The notes under the pieces are model-generated. The model was not told where the DNA came from. It worked only from the letters and a program-made list of their open reading frames with translations, and did no database searches. From contig JALMQS010000187.1 in assembly GCA_024734495.1 (NCBI GenBank), positions 10,903,300-10,967,299 of the forward strand: 64,000 bases of DNA. Reading direction: 5' to 3'. Positions 1-14,589 of the stretch are shown one piece after another (within the stretch, counting starts at the first letter, position 1; every line of letters begins with the position of its first letter). A program made the translations under genes and the position numbers. This DNA comes from Forficula auricularia. Its lineage: Eukaryota > Arthropoda > Insecta > Dermaptera > Forficulidae.

Positions 1-3000
1 TTTAATTATTAAAATATCTCCCTGGAATAATTTGAATTATAAATTCCCCATAATTTTTAATACTTTTGCCCTGAAATATTTAACCCTTTCAGACCTCGAC
101 TATATAATGAATGAGCCATGTATCTTCAATCAACAATTTGGTTTTTAAATTGATAAAGTGGATGTTTGTTTTTTTATAAATTTTCTACTGGTTACTGAAT
201 GAATTTTTCTATATTTTTGTTTTCACCCCAATACAACCCTAATTCGACTTTAATTATTAAAATATCTCCCAGGAATAACTAGAATTACAATTTCTTCATT
301 ATTTTTAATACTCTTCCCCTGAAATATTTTCCCTTTTCGCACCTAATATATATATAAGGGAATGAGCCAAAGGGTGTTTACTCAAAAATTCTGGATTTAA
401 ATTCATATAGTGGTAGTTTTTTTTTTAAATTTTCACCTCATTATTGAATGAATGTGTCTATAGGTTTGTTTGTCACTCCAATAGAAACTTAATTAGACTT
501 TAATTATTAAAATATCTCCCTAGAATAATTAGAATTACAATTTCCTCAAAATTTTTTATACTTATTCCCTGAAATATTTAACCCTATCGGACCTCGGCTA
601 TTTTCTATACGTTTGTTTGTTACCCCAATACAACCCTAATTTGACTTTAATTATTAAAATATCTCCCTGGAATAATTTCAATTACAATTTCCTCATAATT
701 TTTAATACTTTTGCCCTGGTATATTTATCCCTTTCGGACCTCGGGTATATAAGTGAAAGAGCCATGAGTGTTCTATCAAAAATTCGGACTTGAATTTGAT
801 AATATGCTCCTTTTTTTTGATAAATTTTCCCCTGATTTGTGAATAAATCTGTCTATTGATTTGTTTTTCACCCCAATAGAACCCTAATTAGACTTTAATT
901 ATTAAAATATCTCCCTAGAATAATTAGAATTACAATTTCCTCAAAATTTTTTATACTTATCCCCTGAAATATTTAACCATATCGGACCTCGGCTATATAA
1001 GGGAATGAGCCATGGGTCTTCAATCAAAAAAAATTCTGGCTTTAAATTGATAAAGTGGTCTTTTTTTTATAAATTTTCACCTGATTAGTGAATGAATTTT
1101 TCTATACGTTTGTTTGTCACCCCAATACAACCTTAATTAGACTTTAATTATTAAAATATCTCCCTGGAATAATTTCAATTACAATTTCCTCATAATTTTT
1201 AATACTTTTGCCCTGATATATTTATCCCTTTCGGACCTCGGCTATATAAGGGAATGAGCCATGGGTGTTAAATCAAAAATTCGGACTTGAAATTGATAAT
1301 GTGCTACTTTCTTTTGATAAATTTTCTCCTGATTAGTGAATAAGTCTGTCTATTGATTTGTTTTTCACCCCAATAGAACCCTAATTAGACTTTAATTATT
1401 AAAATATCTCCCTAGAATAATTAGAATTACAATTTCCTCAAAATTTTTTATACTTATCCCCTGAAATATTTAACCATATCGGACCTCGGCTATATAAGGG
1501 AATGAGCCATGGGTCTTCAATCAAAAAAATTCTGGCTTTAAATTGATAAAGTGGTCTTTTTTTTATAAATTTTCACCTGATTAGTGAATGAATTTTTCTA
1601 TACGTTTGTTTGTCACCCCAATACAACCTTAATTAGACTTTAATTATTAAAATATATCCCTGGAATAATTTCAATTACAATTTCCTCATAATTTTTAATA
1701 CTTTTGCCCTGATATATTTATCCCTTTCGGACCTCGGCTATATAAGGGAATGAGCCATGGGTGTTAAATCAAAAATTCGGACTTGAAATTGATAATGTGC
1801 TACTTTCTTTTGATAAATTTTCCCCTGATTAGTGAATAAGTCTGTCTATTGGTTTGTTTGTCACCCCAATAGAACCCTAATTAGACTTTAATTATTAAAA
1901 TATCTCCCAGGAATAATTAGAATTAAAATTTCCTCAAAATTTTTATTACTTTTCCACTGAAATATTTAACCTTTTCGGACCTCGGGTATATAAGAGCCAT
2001 GAGTGTTCAATCAAAAATTCGGACTTGTAATTGATACAGTGCTCGTATTTTTTGATAGGCTTTCTCCTGGTTAGTAAATGAATGTTTCTATAAGTTTGTT
2101 TGTCTGCCCAATAGAATCTTGATTAGATTTCATTAATTAAAATATCTCCCTTGAATAACTAGATTTAGATTTTTCTAAATAATTTTAATATTTATTCCTC
2201 CAAATATTTATTTAACCCTTTGGGTCCTCAAGGATATATAATCGAACGACCATGGCGGAGCTCAAACAAAAATTCGGACTTGAAATTGATAAACTGATCT
2301 TATTTTTTGATAGATTATTTCCTGCTTCCTAAATGAATATGTCTATATGTTTGTTTGTCAGCCCTAAAGAATCTTGATCTCTCTTTTATAATTAGAATTA
2401 CTTTTTTCTCAAAATTTTTAATACTTTTTACCCAGAAATAATTAACCCTTTCGGACCTCTGGCTATATAAGGGAATTAGCCATGTTGGTGTTCAATAAAA
2501 AAATTCGATTTTTAAATTGATAAAGTGCTTGTTTTTTTTTATAAATTTTCATCTGATTAGATAATGAATTGGTCTATAAGTTTGTTTGTCACATCAATAC
2601 AACCCTAATTAGATTTTAATTATTAAAATATCTCGCTCGAATAATTAAAAATTTACAATTACCTCAAAATTTTTAATACTTTTTCCCTGAAATAATTAAC
2701 CCTTTCGGACCTCGGCTATATAAGGGAATGAGCCATGTGTGTTTAATCAAAAATTCAGTCTTGAAATTTATAAAGTGCTCGTTTTTTTTGATAAATTTTC
2801 ATCTGATTAGTGAATGAATTGGTTTATAGGTTTGTTCTTTCACCCCATTAGAACCCTATTTAGACTTTAATTATTAAAATATCTCCCTGGAATAATTAAA
2901 AAATTACAATTACCTTAAAATTTTTAATACTTTTTCCCTGAAATAATTAACCCTTTCGGACCTCGGCTATATAAGGGAATGAGCCATGGGTGTTTAATAC

Positions 3001-6000
3001 AAAAATTCAATTTTGAAATTTATAAAGTGCTTGTTTTTTTTGATAAATTTTCACCTGATTAGTTAATTAATCTGTCTATAAGTTTGTTTGTCACCCCAAT
3101 ACAACCCTAATTAGATTTTAATTATTAAAATATCTCGCTGGAATAATTAAAAATTTACAATTTCCTTAAAATTTTTAATACTTTTCCCTGAAAAAATTAA
3201 CCCTTTCGGACCTCGGCTATATAAGGGAATTTGCCATGTGTGTGTTCAATAAAAAAATTCGATTTATAAATTGATAAAGTGCTTGTTTTTTTGATAAATT
3301 TTCACCTGATTAGTTACTTAATCTGTCTATACGTTTGTTTGTCACCCCAATACAACCCTAATTAGACTTTAATTATTAAAATATCTCCCTGGAATAATTA
3401 AAAAATTACAATTACCTCAAATTTTTTAATACTTTTTCACTGAAATAATTAACCCTTTCGGAGCTCGGCTATATAAGAGAATGAGCCTTGGGTGTTTAAT
3501 CAAAAATTCAGTCTTGAAATTTATAAAGTGCTCGTTTTTTTTGATAAATTTTCATCTGATTAGTGAATGAATTGGTTTATAGGTTTGTCTTTCACCCCAT
3601 TAGAACCCATTTAGACTTTAATTTTTAAAATTTCTCCCTGGAATAATTAAAAAATTAGATTTACCTTAAAATTTTTAATATTTTTCCCTGAAAAATTAAC
3701 CCTTTCGGACCTCGACTATATAAGGGAATTTGCCATGTGTGTTCAATAAAAAATTCGATTTTTAAATTAATAAAGTGCTTGTTTTTTTGATAAATTTTCA
3801 CCTGATTAGTTACTTAATCTGTCTATACGTTTGTTTGTCACCCTAATACAACCCTAATTAGACTTTAATTATTAAAATATCTCGCTGGAATAATTAAAAA
3901 ATTACACTTGCCTCAAAATTTTTAATACTTTTTCCCAGAAATAAATAACCCTTTCGGACCTCGGCTATATAAGGGAATGAGCCATGGGTGTTCAATAAAA
4001 AAATTCGATTTTTAAATTGATAAAGTGCTTGTTTTTTTGTATAAATTTTCATCTGATTAGTGACTGAATCGGTCTATACGTTTGTTTGTCACCCCAATAC
4101 AACCCTAATTAGACTTTAATTATTAAAATATCTCGCTCGAATAATTAAAAAATTACAATTTCCTTAAAATTCTTTATACTTTTTCTCTGAAGTAATTAAC
4201 CCTTTCAGGCCTCGGCTATATAAGGTAATGAACAGGGTGCTCAATTTTGATTTAAATGTGTTTTGATAAATTTTCATCTGATTAGTGACTTAATCTGTCT
4301 ATACGTTTGTTTGGTAATATTAAAAAATTGAATTACTTCAAATTTTTTAATACTTTTTCACTGAAATAATTAACCCTTTCGGAGCTCGGCTATATAAGAG
4401 AATGAGCCTTGGGTGTTTAATCAAAAATTCAGTCTTGAAATTTATAAAGTGCTCGTTTTTTTGATAAATTTTCATCTGATTAGTGAATGAATTGGTTTAT
4501 AGGTTTGTCTTTCACCCCATTAGAACCCTATTTAGACTTTAATTTTTAAAATTTCTCCCTGGAATAATTAAAAAATTAGAATTACCTTAAAATTTTTAAT
4601 ATTTTTTCCCTGAAAAAATTAACCCTTTCGGACCTCGACTATATAAGGGAATTTGCCATGTGTATTCAATAAAAAAATTGTGGCTTGTTTTTTTATATAA
4701 ATTTTCATCTGATTATTGAATGAATCTGTCTATATGTTTGTTTCTAACCCCAATACAACCCTAATTAGATTTTAATTATTAAAATATCTCGCTGGAATAA
4801 TTAAAAAATTACAATTTCCTTAAAATTTTTAATACTTTTTCCCTGAAAAAATTAACCCTTTCGGACCTCGGCTATATAAGGGAATGTGCCATGTGTGGTC
4901 AATAAAAAAATTCGATTTATAAATTGATAAAGTGCTTGTTTTTTTTGATAAATTTTCACCTGATTAGTGACTTAATCTGTCTATACGTTTGTTTGTCACC
5001 CCAATACAACCCTAATTAGACTTTAATTATTAAAATATCTCCCTGGAATAATTAAAAAAATTACAATTATCTCAAAATTTTTAATACTTTTTCCCTGAAA
5101 TAATTAACCCTTTCGGACCTCGGCTATATAAGGGAATTTGCCATGTGTGTTCAATAAAAAAATTCGATTTTTAAATTGATAAAGTGCTTGTTTTTTTTGA
5201 TAAATTTTCACCTGATTAGTTACTTAATCTGTCTATACGTTTGTTTGTCACCCCAATACAACCCTAATTAGACTTTAATTATTAAAATATCTCGCTGGAA
5301 TAATTAAAAAATTACACTTGCCTCAAAATTTTTAATACTTTTTCCCAGAAATAAATAACCCTTTCGGAGCTCGGCTATATAAGGGAATGAGCCATGGGTG
5401 TTCAATAAAAAATTTGATTTTTAAATTCATTAAGTGCTTGTTTTTTTTATAAATTTTCATCTGATTAGTGAATGAATCTGTCTATAAGTTTGTTTGTCAC
5501 CCCAATACAACCCTAATTAGATTTTAATTATTAAAATATCTCGCTGGAATAATTAAAAATTTACAATTTCCTTAAAATTTTTAATACTTTTTCCCTGAAA
5601 TAATTAACCCTTTCGGACCTCGGCTATATAAGGGAATGAGCCATGTGTGTTCAATAAAAAATTCGATTTTTAAATTGATAAAGTGCTCGTTTTTTTGATA
5701 AATTTTCATCTGATTAGTGAATGAATCTGTCTATACGTTTGTTTGTCACCCCAATACAACCCTAATTAGACTTTAATTATTAAAATATCTCCCTGGAATA
5801 ATTAAAAAATTACAATTACCTTAAAATTTTTAATACTTTTTCCCTGAAATAATTAACCCTTTCGGACCTCGGCTATATAAGGGAATTTGCCATGTGTGTT
5901 CAATAAAAAAATTCGATTTTTAAATTGATAAAGTGCTTGTTTTTTTTGATAAATTTTCACCTGATTAGTGAATGAATCTGTCTATACGTTTGTTTGTCAC

Positions 6001-9000
6001 CCCAATACAACCCTAATTAGACTTTAATTATTAAAATATCTCGCTGGAATAATTAAAAAATTACAATTTCCTTAAAATTTTTAATACTTTTTCCCAGAAA
6101 TAATTAACCCTTTCGGACATCGGCTATATAAGGGAATGAGCCATGGGTGTTCAATACAAAAATTCGATTTTTAAATTCATAAAGTGCTTGTTTTTTTTTG
6201 ATAAATTTTCACCTGATTAGTGACTTAATCTGTCTATACGTTTGTTTGTCACCCCAATACAACCCTAATTAGACTTTAATTATTAAAATATTTCCCTGGA
6301 TTAATTAAAAAATTACAATTTCCTCAAAATTTTTAATACTTTTTCTCTGAAGTAATTAACCCTTTCGGACCTCGGCTATATAAGGGAATGAGCCATGGGT
6401 GTTTAATCAAAAATTCGATTCTTGAAATTTATAAAGTGCTCGTTTTTTTTGATAAATTTTCATCTGATTAGTGAATGAATTGGTTTATAGGTTTGTCTTT
6501 CACCCCATTAGAACCCTATTTAGACTTTAATTTTTAAAATATCTCCCTGGAATAATTAAAAAATTACAATTTCCTTAAAATTTTTAATACTTTTTCCCTG
6601 AAATAATTAACCCTTTCGGACCTCGGCTATATAAGGGAATTTGCCATGTGTGTTCAATAAAAAATTCGATTTTAAAATTGATAAAGTGCTTGGTTTTTTT
6701 GATAAATTTTCACCTGATTAGTGACTTAATCTGTCTATACGTTTGTTTGGCACCCCAATACATCCCTAATTGGACTTTAATTATTAAAATATCTCCCTGA
6801 AATAATTAAAAAATTACAATTTCCTCAAAATTTTTAATACTTTTTCTCTGAAGTAATTAACCCTTTCGGACCTCGGCTATATAAGGGAATGAGCCATGGG
6901 TGTTTAATCAAAAAATTCGATTTTTAAATTGATAAATTGCTCGTTTTTTTTTGATAAATTTTCATCTGATTAGTGAATGAATTGGTTTATAGGTTTGTCT
7001 TTCACCCCATTAGAACCCTATTTAGCCTTTAATATTTAAAATATCTCCCTGGAATAATTAGAATTACAATTTCTTCATAATTTTTAATACTCTTACCTTG
7101 AAATAATTAACCCTTTTCCGACCTAAGCCTATATAAGGGAATGAGCCATGTGTCTTCAATCAACATTTTGGTTTTTAAATTGATAAATTGGATGTTTGTT
7201 TTTTTATAAAATTTTCATCTGATTAGTGAATGAATTGTCTCTATAGTTTGTTTGTCACCCCAATACAACCCTAATTCGACTTTAATTATTAAAATATCTC
7301 CCTTGGAATAATTAATCAATTACAATTTCCTCATAATTTTTAATACTTTTGCCTGAAATAATTAATCCCTTTCGGACCTCGGCTATATAAGGGAATGAGC
7401 CAGGTGTTTCTCAAAAATTCGATTTAAATTTATAGAGTGCTTTTTTTTTTATAATTTCCACATGATTAGTTAATGAATCTGTCTATAAGTTTGTTTGTCA
7501 CCCCAATATAACCTTAACTAGACTTTAATTATTAAAATATCTCGCTGGAATAATTAAAAATTACGATTTCCTTCAAAATTTTTAATACTTTTTCCTGAAA
7601 TAATTAACCCTTTCGGACCTCGGCTATATAAGGGATGGAGCCATGGGTGTTCAATAAAAAAAATTTGATTTTTAAATTCATAGAGTGCTTGTTTTTTTTA
7701 TACAATTTTCATCTTGATTAGTGAATGAATCTGTCTATAAGTTTGTTTCTCACCCCAATACAACCCTAATTAGACTTTAATTATTAAAATATCTCGCATG
7801 GAATAATTAAAATTTACAATTTCCTTAAAATTTTTAATACTTTTTCCCTGAAATAATTAACCCTTTCGGACCTCGGCTATATAAGGGAATGAGCCATGGG
7901 TGTTTAATCAAAAATTCGATTCTTGAAATTGATAAAGTGCTCGTTTTTTTTGATAAATTTTCACCTGATTAGTCAATGAATCTGTCTATAACGTTTGTTT
8001 GTCACCCCAATACAACCCTAATTAGACTTTAATTATTAAAATATCTCCTGGTAATATTAAAAAAATTCAATTACCTCAAATTTTTTAATACTTTTTCACT
8101 GAAATAATTAACCCTTTCGGAGCTCGGCTATATAAGAGAATGAGCCTTGGGTGTTTAATCAAAAATTCAGTCTTGAAATTTATAAAGTGTTCGTTTTTTT
8201 TGATAAATTTTCATCTGATTAGTGAATGAATTGGTTTATAGGTTTGTCTTTCACCCCATTAGAACCCTATTTAGACTTTAATTTTTAAAATTTCTCCCTG
8301 GAATAATTAAAAAATTAGAATTACCTTAAAATTTTTAATATTTTTTCCCTGAAAAATTAACCCTTTCGGACCTCGACTATATAAGGGAATTTGCCATGTG
8401 TGTTCAATAAAAAAATTCGATTTTTAAATTAATAAAGTGCTTGTTTTTTTTGATAAATTTTCACCTGATTAGTTACTTAATCTGTCTATACGTTTGTTTG
8501 TCACCCCAATACAACCCTAATTAGACTTTAATTATTAAAATATCTCGCTGGAATAATTAAAAAATTACACTTGCCTCAAAATTTTTAATACTTTTTCCCA
8601 GAAATAAATAACCCTTTCGGAGCTCGGCTATATAAGGGAATGAGCCATGGGTGTTCAATAAAAAAATTTGATTTTTAAATTCATTAAGTGCTTGTTTTTT
8701 TTATAAATTTTCATCTGATTATTGAATGAATCTGTCTATATGTTTGTTTCTCACCCCAATACAACCCTAATTAGATTTTAATTATTAAAATATCTCGCTG
8801 GAATAATTAAAAATTTACAATTTCCTCAAAATTTTTAATACTTTTTCCCTGAAATAATTAACCCTTTCGGACCTCGGCTATATAAGGAAATTTGAGCCAT
8901 GTGGTGGTCAATAAAAAATTCGATTTATAAATTGATAAAGTGCTTGTTTTTTTTGATAAATTTTCACCTGATTAGTGACTTAATCTGTCTATACGTTTGT

Positions 9001-12000
9001 CTTGTCACCCCAATACAACCCTAATTAGACTTTAATTATTAAAAATATTCTCCCTGGATTAATTAAAAAATTACAATTTCCTAAAAATTTTTAATACTTT
9101 TTCCCTGAAATAATTAACCCTTTCGGACCTCGGCTATATAAGGGAATGAGCCATGTGTGGTTCAATCAAAAATTCAATCTTGTAAATTGATAAAGTGCTT
9201 GTTTTTTGATAAATTTTCACATGATTAGTTACTTAATCTGTCTATAAGTTTGTTTGTCACCCTAATACAACCCAAATTAGATTTTAATTATTAAAATATC
9301 TCGCTGGAATAATTAAAAAATTACGATTTCCTTAAAATTTTTAATACTTTTTCCTTGAAAAAATTAACCCTTTCGGAGCTCGGCTATATAAGGGAATGAG
9401 CCATGGGTGTTCAATAAAAAAATTTGATTTTTAAATTGATAAAGTGCTTGTTTTTTTTGATAGATTTTCACCTTATTAGTTACTTAATCTGTCTATACGT
9501 TTGTTTGTCAACCAAATACAACCCTAATTAGACTTTAATTATTAAAATATCTCGCTGGAATAATTAAAAAATTACAATTGTCTCAAAATTTTTAATACTT
9601 TTTCCCAGAAATAAATAACCCTTACGGACCTAGGCTATATAAGGGAATTTGCCATGTGTGGTCAATAAAAAAATTCGATTTTTAAATTGATAAAGTGCTT
9701 TTTTTTTTGTAAAATTTTCACCTGATTAGTGACTTAATCGGTCTATACGTTTGTTTGTCACCCCAATACAACCCTAATTAGACTTTAATTATTAAAATAT
9801 CTCGCTCGAATAATTAAAAAATTACAATTTCCTTAAAATTTTTAATACTTTTTCCCTGAAATAAATTAACCCTTTCGGAGCTCGGCTATATAAGGGAATG
9901 AGCCATGGGTGTTCAATAAAAAAATTTGATTTTTAAATTTATAAAGTGCTTGGTTTTTTTGATAGATTTTCACCTTATTAGTTACTTAATCTGTCTATAC
10001 GTTTGTTTGTCAACCAAATACAACCCTAATTAGACTTTAATTATTAAAATATCTCGCTGGAATAATTAAAAAATTACAATTGTCTCAAAATTTTTAATAC
10101 TTTTCCCTGAAATAAATTAACCCTTTCGGACCTCGGCTATATAAGGGAATTTGCCATGGGTGGTCAATTAAAAAAATTTGATTTTTAAATTGATAAAGTG
10201 CTTGTTTTTTTTTATAAATTTTCATCTGATTAGTGAATGAATCTGTCTATACGTTTGTTTCTCACCCCAATACAACCCTAATTAGACTTTAATTATTAAA
10301 ATATCTCGCTGGAATAATTAAAAAATTACAATTTCCTTAAAATTTTTAATACTTTTTCCCTGAAATAAATTAACCCTTTCGGACCTCGGCTATATAAGGG
10401 AATGAGCCATGGGTGTTCAATTAAAAAAATTTGATTTTTAAATTCATTAAGTGCTTGTTTTTTTTTATAAATTTTCATCTGATTATTGAATGAATCTGTC
10501 TATATGTTTGTTTCTAACCCCAATACAACCGTAATTAGATTTTAATTAATAAAATATCTCGCTGGAATAATTAAAAATTTACAATTTCCTTAAAATTTTT
10601 AATACTTTTTCCCTGAAAAAATTAACCCTTTCGGACCTCGGCTATATAAGGGAATGAGCCATGGGTGTTCAATTAAAAAATTTGATTTTTAAATTCATTA
10701 AGTGCTTGTTTTTTTTTATAAATTTTCATCTGATTATTGAATGAATCTGTCTATATGTTTGTTTCTAACCCCAATACAACCGTAATTAGATTTTAATTAA
10801 TAAAATATCTCGCTGGAATAATTAAAAATTTACAATTTCCTTAAAATTTTTAATACTTTTTCCCTGAAAAAATTAACCCTTTCGGACCTCGGCTATATAA
10901 GGGAATGAGCCATGGGTGTTCAATTAAAAAAATTTGATTTTTAAATTCATTAAGTGCTTGTTTTTTTTTATAAATTTTCATCTGATTATTGAATGAATCT
11001 GTCTATATGTTTGTTTCTAACCCCAATACAACCGTAATTAGATTTTAATTAATAAAATATCTCGCTGGAATAATTAAAAATTTACAATTTCCTTAAAATT
11101 TTTAATACTTTTTCCCTGAAAAAATTAACCCTTTCGGACCTCGGCTATATAAGGGAATGAGCCATGGGTGTTCAATTAAAAAATTTGATTTTTAAATTCA
11201 TTAAGTGCTTGTTTTTTTTATAAATTTTCATCTGATTATTGAATGAATCTGTCTATATGTTTGTTTCTAACCCCAATACAACCGTAATTAGATTTTAATT
11301 ATTAAAATATCTCGCTGGAATAATTAAAAATTTACAATTTCCTTAAAATTTTTAATACTTTTTCCCTGAAAAAATTAACCCTTTCGGACCTCGGCTATAT
11401 AAGGGAATGAGCCATGGGTGTTCAATTAAAAAAATTTGATTTTTAAATTCATTAAGTGCTTGTTTTTTTTATAAATTTTCATCTGATTATTGAATGAATC
11501 TGTCTATATGTTTGTTTCTAACCCCAATACAACCGTAATTAGATTTTAATTATTAAAATATCTCGCTGGAATAATTAAAAATTTACAATTTCCTTAAAAT
11601 TTTTAATACTTTTTCCCTGAAAAAATTAACCCTTTCGGACCTCGGCTATATAAGGGAATGAGCCATGGGTGTTCAATAAAAAAATTTGATTTTTAAATTC
11701 ATTAAGTGCTTGTTTTTTTTATAAATTTTCATCTGATTAGTGAATGAATCTGTCTATATGTTTGTTTCTCACCCCAATACAACCCTAATTAGATTTTAAT
11801 TATTAAAATATCTCGCTGGAATAATTAAAAATTTACAATTTCCTCAAAATTTTTAATACTTTTTCACTGAAATAATTAACCCTTTCGGAGCTCGGCTATA
11901 TAAGAGAATGAGCCTTGGGTGTTTAATCAAAAAATTCAGTCTTGAAATTTATAAAGTGCTCGTTTTTTTGATAAATTTTCATCTGATTAGTGAATGAATT

Positions 12001-14407
12001 GGTTTATAGGTTTGTCTTTCACCCCATTAGAACCCTATTTAGACTTTAATTTTTAAAATTTCTCCCTGGAATAATTAAAAAATTAGAATTACCTTAAAAT
12101 TTTTAATATTTTTTCCCTGAAATAATTAACCCTTTCGGACCTCGGCCATATAAGGGAATGAGCCATGGGTGTTTCATCAAAAATTCAATCTTGAAATTTA
12201 TAAAGTGCTTGTTTTTTTTGATAAATTTTCACATGATTAGTTACTTAATCTGTCTATAAGTTTGTTTGTCACCCTAATACAACCCAAATTAGATTTTAAT
12301 TATTAAAATATCTCGCTGGAATAATTAAAAAATTACGATTTCCTTAAAATTTTTAATACTTTTTCCTTGAAAAAATTAACCCTTTCGGAGCTCGGCTATA
12401 TAAGGGAATGAGCCATGGGTGTTCAATAAAAAAATTTGATTTTTAAATTGATAAAGTGCTTGTTTTTTTTGATAGATTTTCACCTTATTAGTTACTTAAT
12501 CTGTCTATACGTTTGTTTGTCAACCAAATACAACCCTAATTAGACTTTAATTATTAAAATATCTCGCTGGAATAATTAAAAAATTACAATTGTCTCAAAA
12601 TTTTTAATACTTTTTCCCAGAAATAAATAACCCTTACGGACCTAGGCTATATAAGGGAATTTGCCATGTGTGGTCAATAAAAAAATTCGATTTTTAAATT
12701 GATAAAGTGCTTTTTTTTTTGTAAAATTTTCACCTGATTAGTGACTTAATCGGTCTATACGTTTGTTTGTCACCCCAATACAACCTAATTAGACTTTAAT
12801 TATTAAAATATCTAGCTCGAATAATTAAAAAATTACAATTTCCTCAAAATTCTTTATACTTTTTCTCTGAAGTAATTACCCCTTTAAGGCCTCGGCTCTA
12901 TATAATTAATAAAGTGCTCGTTTTTTGATGAATTTTCACCTGATTAGTTACTTAATCTGTCTATACGTTTGTTTGGTAATATTAAAAAATTGAATTACTT
13001 CAAATTTTTTAATACTTTTTCACTGAAATAATTAACCCTTTCGGAGCTCGGCTATATAAGAGAATGAGCCTTGGGTGTTTAATCAAAAATTCAGTCTTGA
13101 AATTTATAAAGTGCTCGTTTTTTTGATAAATTTTCATCTGATTAATGAATGAATTGGTTTATAGGTTTGTCTTTCACCCCATTAGAACCCTATTTAGACC
13201 TTAATTTTTAAAATTTCTCCCTGGAATAATTAAAAAATTAGAATTACCTTAAAATTTTTAATATTTTTTCCCTGAAAAAATTAACCCTTTCGGACCTCGA
13301 CTATATAAGGGAATTTGCCATGTGTATTCAATAAAAAAATTGTGCTTGTTTTTTTATATAAATTTTCATCTGATTATTGAATGAATCTGTCTATATGTTT
13401 GTTTCTAACCCCAATACAACCCTAATTAGATTTTAATTATTAAAATATCTCGCTGGAATAATTAAAAATTTACAATTTCCTTAAAATTTTTAATACTTTT
13501 TCCCTGAAAAAATTAACCCTTTCGGACCTCGGCTATATAAGGGAATTTGCCATGTGTGGTCAATAAAAAAATTCGATTTATAAATTGATAAAGTGCTTGT
13601 TTTTTTGATAAATTTTCACCTGATTAGTGACTTAATCTGTCTATACGTTTGTTTGTCACCCCAATACAACCCTAATTAGACTTTAATTATTAAAATATCT
13701 CGCTGGTAATAATTAAAAAATTACAATTACCTCAAATTTTTTAATACTTTTTCACTGAAATAATTAACCCTTTCGGAGCTCGGCTATATAAGAGAATGAG
13801 CCTTGGGTGTTTAATCAAAAATTCAGTCTTGAAATTTATAAAGTGTTCGTTTTTTTTGATAAATTTTCATCTGATTAGTGAATGAATTGGTTTATAGGTT
13901 TGTCTTTCACCCCATTAGAACCCTATTTAGACTTTAATTTTTAAAATTTCTCCCTGGAATAATTAAAAAATTAGATTTACCTTAAAATTTTTAATATTTT
14001 TTCCCTGAAAAATTAACCCTTTCGGACCTCGACTATATAAGGGAATTTGCCATGTGTGTTCAATAAAAAAATTCGATTTTTAAATTAATAAAGTGCTTGT
14101 TTTTTTTGATAAATTTTCACCTGATTAGTTACTTAATCTGTCTATACGTTTGTTTGTCACCCCAATACAACCCTAATTAGACTTTAATTATTAAAATATC
14201 TCGCTGGAATAATTAAAAAATTACACTTGCCTCAAAATTTTTAATACTTTTTCCCAGAAATAAATAACCCTTTCGGAGCTCGGCTATATAAGGGAATGAG
14301 CCATGGGTGTTCAATAAAAAAATTTGATTTTTAAATTCATTAAGTGCTTGTTTTTTTTATAAATTTTCATCTGATTATTGAATGAATCTGTCTATATGTT
14401 TGTTTCT
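1..14407. repeat. Satellite array, ~247-252 bp monomer, about 58 copies
   Basis: The whole stretch is a head-to-tail tandem repeat. The block 'ctttaattattaaaatatct' and the block 'cggctatataagggaatgag' recur every ~247-252 bases (for example the second at 993, 1242, 1490, and later 10390, 10642, 10893, 11145). Each monomer has an AT-rich body, a CCAAT-containing stretch, a GC-richer 'cctttcggacctcgg' block, a TATATAAG box and usually GCCATGG just after it. Monomers vary in T-tract length and scattered substitutions; some are truncated (near 580-610, 4240-4310 and 12890-12980). No open frame is kept across monomers, so it is not coding. The left end lies outside the window and the right end is cut by an N gap. 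It could be centromeric, pericentromeric or simply an interstitial satellite; nothing in the window decides. Confidence 0.97.
10390..11900. repeat. Homogenised sub-block of the satellite (about six near-identical 251-bp monomers)
   Basis: Successive monomers here are almost base-for-base identical, sharing private variants such as 'caaccgtaattag', 'tgattattgaatgaatctg' and 'tttgtttctaacc'. The period is 251-252. Elsewhere in the array neighbours differ at many positions. This points to a recent local amplification by unequal exchange or replication slippage, or to a collapsed or expanded assembly. Confidence 0.85.
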
Positions 14408-14507
14408 NNNNNNNNNNNNNNNNNNNNNNNNNNNNNNNNNNNNNNNNNNNNNNNNNNNNNNNNNNNNNNNNNNNNNNNNNNNNNNNNNNNNNNNNNNNNN
14501 NNNNNNN
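14408..14507. other. Assembly gap (100 N)
   Basis: Exactly 100 Ns, the usual placeholder for a gap of unknown size. It falls inside a satellite monomer on the left and in a TA-rich microsatellite on the right, so the true array length and its right boundary are unknown. Confidence 0.99.
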
Positions 14508-14586
14508 ACATATATATATACATACACATACATATATATATATATACATACATTTAGTCATATATATATATATATATATATATATT
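14508..14586. repeat. (TA)n/(ACATATA)n microsatellite
   Basis: Simple alternating TA/CA sequence directly after the gap, with a short interruption ('catttagtca'). Open frames read through it give only Tyr-Ile repeats and are artefacts. Confidence 0.95.
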
Positions 14587-14589
14587 TTA

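Noticed and set aside
1..14407. CRISPR-like or rDNA interpretation of the regular array
   Set aside because: The ~250-bp period without distinct spacers, AT richness and lack of rRNA sequence fit a eukaryotic satellite only.
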